The notes beneath the pieces were generated by a model, which saw only the letters and a list, made by a program, of their open reading frames with translations, searched no databases and was not told the origin of the DNA. From positions 124,001 to 188,000 of the forward strand of contig CAWCMS010000009.1 of assembly GCA_963796675.1 (NCBI GenBank): a DNA stretch of 64,000 bases, given 5' to 3'. Numbering within the stretch: the stretch's first letter is position 1; the number at the start of each line of letters is the position of its first letter. The translations under genes and the position numbers were made by a program. Below, piece by piece: positions 61,722-64,000 of the stretch. The stretch comes from CAWCDJ01 sp963796675. Its GTDB lineage: Bacteria; Acidobacteriota; Terriglobia; Bryobacterales; Bryobacteraceae.

Positions 61722-63266
61722 TTACTGCGCGGCGACATGACGGACGGCGGCTTCCATGGTATCGGAGCCGATGCCGTCGGCGGGGAGTTTGATGCTGAAT
61801 CGGGTGCCCTGGCCGGGCGTGCTGTCTACCGTGATCTTGCCGCGGTGCGCCTTCACGATCCACGCCACGAAACTCAGACCGAGGCCCAAGCCTTGCTCCG
61901 GGCTGACTGCCGAACCGGTCTCCGGCACGCGGTAAAAGCGGTCGAATATGTGCGGCAGCGATTCGGTGGGGATGCCGCGGCCCGTGTCTTCCACCACGAT
62001 CTCCACGTTGTTATGGCCGACCCGCACCGCTACCCGCACTTCGCCGTCGCGCGGCGTGAATTTGATGGCGTTCGAGAGCAGGTTGGTCAACATGCGCTCG
62101 ATCTGTACCCGGTCCACCAGGGCGGAGCACTGGCCGGGCAGTTCGGCGGTGAGCCGCACGCCCGCCTCTTCGGCCGGGATCTGGAACTGGTCGACCTGGT
62201 CGTGCACCACCTGGCAGAGATCCAGGCGCGATTTCTGCAGCACCAGTTGCCCTGATTCCGCCTGCGAGAGCAGCAGCAGCGCGCGCACGATCTGCGACAG
62301 CCGGTCGATATCCTGCAGCGCATTGAAGATCGCTTCGCGGTACTGGTCGGTGGTCTCGGCCGTGAACAGCGCGACCTCGAGCTGCCCGCGAATCGCGGTA
62401 ATCGGCGTGCGCAACTCGTGCGAGACGTCGGCCGAGAACTGCTTCATCTGCTGGAAGGACGCCTCCAGCCGCTCGATCATGCGGTTGAAGGTGACGATCA
62501 GGTAGTCCAGCTCGTCGCCCGCCTGGCGCATGGGAATCCGCAGGCTCAGGTTCGACCCGGTGATGCGCTGCGCGGTACGCGTGATCTCGCTTACCGGCGC
62601 CAGCGCGCGCCCCGCCATGATCCAGCCGAGCAGCGATCCCAGAATCAAAGCGCCGGGAATGATCGCCACATACACCCACGTGAATTCCCGGAGCACTTTG
62701 GTGGTCTGCGCCAGGGGTACGCCGATGGCCACATAAAACGGCGGCCCGTGCCCTTCCCCATACACGACGCCCGAGCGGATCTGGAACCACTCGCCTTTGG
62801 AATTCTTCCGCTCCGACCAGAAGGACTTCTGCTTCTTGTCGCCCGCCGCCTGCTGCACCCGCGCGCGGATCGAATTGCGGTTGAGCCCGATGTTCTCGTA
62901 AGCCGTCGAGACCTCCGGAACCTTAGTGACGGCGTTGAGAATGATGTTGCCGTCGGCATCCGTGATGACGTAGACCTTCTGGATATCGAGCACGATGGTG
63001 GTCTCGTCGGGGTCCTCGTCGTCGTAATACCAGGCGGCGGCGTATTTGCCGAGGTCGGGGTCCTTCTCGATCCGCAGGTAGCCCTTCATGGCTCTCCATT
63101 CCTGCTCGAGAGTGTCCTGGACCTCGCGGGTCTGCACGGTATCCAGGCGTTGGCGGAACAGCGTGGCCACGCCGATCAGCAGGATGGCGAACAGGAGCGC
63201 GTAACTCGCCGTCAGGCGGAAGCGCAATCCGCGGGAAAGACGAATGAGATCGCGCCTGCGGAACAT
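61722..63266 (-). CDS. two-component sensor histidine kinase (HAMP, HisKA, HATPase)
   Basis: 514 residues. TM1 near 15-36 and TM2 near 190-213 flank a periplasmic sensor of about 150 residues. Then HAMP (GRALAPVSEITRTAQRITGS), HisKA with the phospho-histidine in SADVSHELRTPITAIRGQLE, and the ATPase N box (NLLSNAIKFTP), G1 DTGRGIP and G2 GLGLGLSFV. Layout like CusS/QseC-type sensors. Abuts the response regulator gene (start at 63266, regulator stop 63267). Confidence 0.94.
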   Translation of the reverse strand: MFRRRDLIRLSRGLRFRLTASYALLFAILLIGVATLFRQRLDTVQTREVQDTLEQEWRAMKGYLRIEKDPDLGKYAAAWYYDDEDPDETTIVLDIQKVYVITDADGNIILNAVTKVPEVSTAYENIGLNRNSIRARVQQAAGDKKQKSFWSERKNSKGEWFQIRSGVVYGEGHGPPFYVAIGVPLAQTTKVLREFTWVYVAIIPGALILGSLLGWIMAGRALAPVSEITRTAQRITGSNLSLRIPMRQAGDELDYLIVTFNRMIERLEASFQQMKQFSADVSHELRTPITAIRGQLEVALFTAETTDQYREAIFNALQDIDRLSQIVRALLLLSQAESGQLVLQKSRLDLCQVVHDQVDQFQIPAEEAGVRLTAELPGQCSALVDRVQIERMLTNLLSNAIKFTPRDGEVRVAVRVGHNNVEIVVEDTGRGIPTESLPHIFDRFYRVPETGSAVSPEQGLGLGLSFVAWIVKAHRGKITVDSTPGQGTRFSIKLPADGIGSDTMEAAVRHVAAQ

Positions 63267-63983
63267 CTATACCTGCCGTTCGGCCGGGGACTCTCCGGGC
63301 CGGTCGAGCGACCTTTCGGGTGCGTCGATCATGTAGCCGATGCCGCGCACGGTCTGGATCAGCTTCTGCGGAAAACGGTCGTCGATTTTGCTTCGCAGAT
63401 GCCGGATGTAGACGTCCACGATGTTGGTGAGGCCGTCGTAATCCATATCCCAGACGTGCTCGACAATCATGGTGCGGCTGAGCGGGCGTCCGCGGTTCCG
63501 CATCATGTACTCGAGAATGCCGAATTCCTTGGGAGCGAGATCGATATTTTCAGCGCCGCGCATCACCCGGCGCCGGATGCAGTCGAGCGTCAGGTCGGAA
63601 ACCTGCAACCGCTCGGGCGTGGGCTGGCCGCGGCGCAGCAAGGCGCGTACGCGGGCCAGAAATTCCACGAAGGCGAAAGGCTTGACCAGGTAGTCGTCGG
63701 CACCCTGCTCGAGTCCCTTGACGCGGTCGTCGAGCGCGCCGCGGGCGCTCAGAATCAGCACAGGCGGCCCCATCTTGCGATTGCGGATCTTCTCCAGAAC
63801 GCGCAGGCCGTCCATGTCGGGAAGGCCGAGATCGAGCACCACCAGGTCGTAATCGGTCGAGTGGATGTGGTCCACTGCGGCGCCGCCGGTGGGAGCGGCA
63901 TCGACGGCATACCCCGCTCCTTCCAAGCCGCGGCACAGAAAGTCGGCGATTCGCTTCTCGTCCTCGACGACCAGAATTCGCAT
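63267..63983 (-). CDS. OmpR/PhoB-family response regulator
   Basis: 238 residues. Receiver with EDE, acceptor Asp in LVVLDLGLPDMDG (near 51), K in YLVKPFAFVEF; then a winged helix (VMRGAENIDLAPKEFGILEY, GYMIDAP). Partner of the kinase directly downstream. It may control efflux or envelope genes; the target cannot be told from this window. Confidence 0.95.
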   Translation of the reverse strand: MRILVVEDEKRIADFLCRGLEGAGYAVDAAPTGGAAVDHIHSTDYDLVVLDLGLPDMDGLRVLEKIRNRKMGPPVLILSARGALDDRVKGLEQGADDYLVKPFAFVEFLARVRALLRRGQPTPERLQVSDLTLDCIRRRVMRGAENIDLAPKEFGILEYMMRNRGRPLSRTMIVEHVWDMDYDGLTNIVDVYIRHLRSKIDDRFPQKLIQTVRGIGYMIDAPERSLDRPGESPAERQV

Positions 63984-64000
63984 TAACTCCAGCTTATCGC

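Noticed and set aside
62418..63986. A 522-codon plus-strand frame across the two-component genes.
   Set aside because: It lies antisense to an evident kinase and regulator pair with all catalytic motifs.
1..64000. CRISPR arrays, IS elements, rRNA genes and prophage.
   Set aside because: I saw no regularly spaced repeats, transposase, rRNA or phage structural gene anywhere in the window.

Overview
The window looks like a piece of an Acidobacteriota chromosome, most likely a Solibacter/Bryobacter-type soil bacterium. The evidence is high GC coding density, two PadR-regulator plus very long MacB/FtsX permease modules (the 'acidobacterial duplicated orphan permease' arrangement), many TPR and Tat-secreted proteins, and the general gene families. 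This is inferred from gene content; no 16S rRNA is present. Coding density is very high: no gene-free stretch exceeds 300 bases, and stop/start overlaps (ATGA, GTGA) are common.

Layout. 1-3340: a partial gene, a mannonate-dehydratase-like Tat protein, an oligogalacturonate-lyase-like beta-propeller protein and a short MetE-like methyltransferase. 3420-3497: tRNA-Glu(UUC). 3533-11879 (minus): one chemotaxis operon, cheY-cheX-cheW-mcp-cheA-cheR-cheD-(receiver+CheX fusion)-cheB. 12018: fliM on the opposite strand behind a near-consensus sigma-28 promoter. motA/motB follow separately at 30744-32436. 12965-22997: a mix of housekeeping and conserved genes (dgt, a TPR protein, a small AAA ATPase, an aminotransferase, mscL, an ABC exporter pair, a carboxylesterase). 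23947-28100: a NicO-type metal exporter, an RpiB and a DeoC homologue with N-terminal extensions resembling sugar-phosphate microcompartment enzymes, and a GAF-GAF-PP2C phosphatase.

28106-30739 is the most disturbed part: a lower-GC gene resembling the Stv putative adhesin family, next to an argS that is still recognisable over its full length but broken by six frame changes. 32574-43415 carries glgC, a DedA protein, an SSS-family symporter coupled to a 44-residue membrane protein, phzF, rnc, two TPR proteins, rarA, an SpoU methyltransferase and a DUF218 protein. 43477-44718 is a DUF3179 gene with one in-frame TGA exactly where the family has the first cysteine of a CxxC-type motif. A hairpin with a GGUCU loop follows at once, so I read it as a selenoprotein with a bacterial SECIS element. 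44797-54775 holds a zinc metallopeptidase, membrane proteins, an MFS and an NCS1 transporter, a metallophosphoesterase, a YcaQ/AlkX-like glycosylase and a DODA-type dioxygenase. 54840-61659 holds the two PadR-permease modules around a carbon-nitrogen hydrolase that seems to start at AUU. 61722-63983 is a two-component pair.

Strongest leads: the DUF3179 selenoprotein with its SECIS hairpin, the shattered argS beside a probable acquired gene, the sigma-28 promoter of fliM, the microcompartment-like RpiB/DeoC pair without shell genes, and the AUU start.
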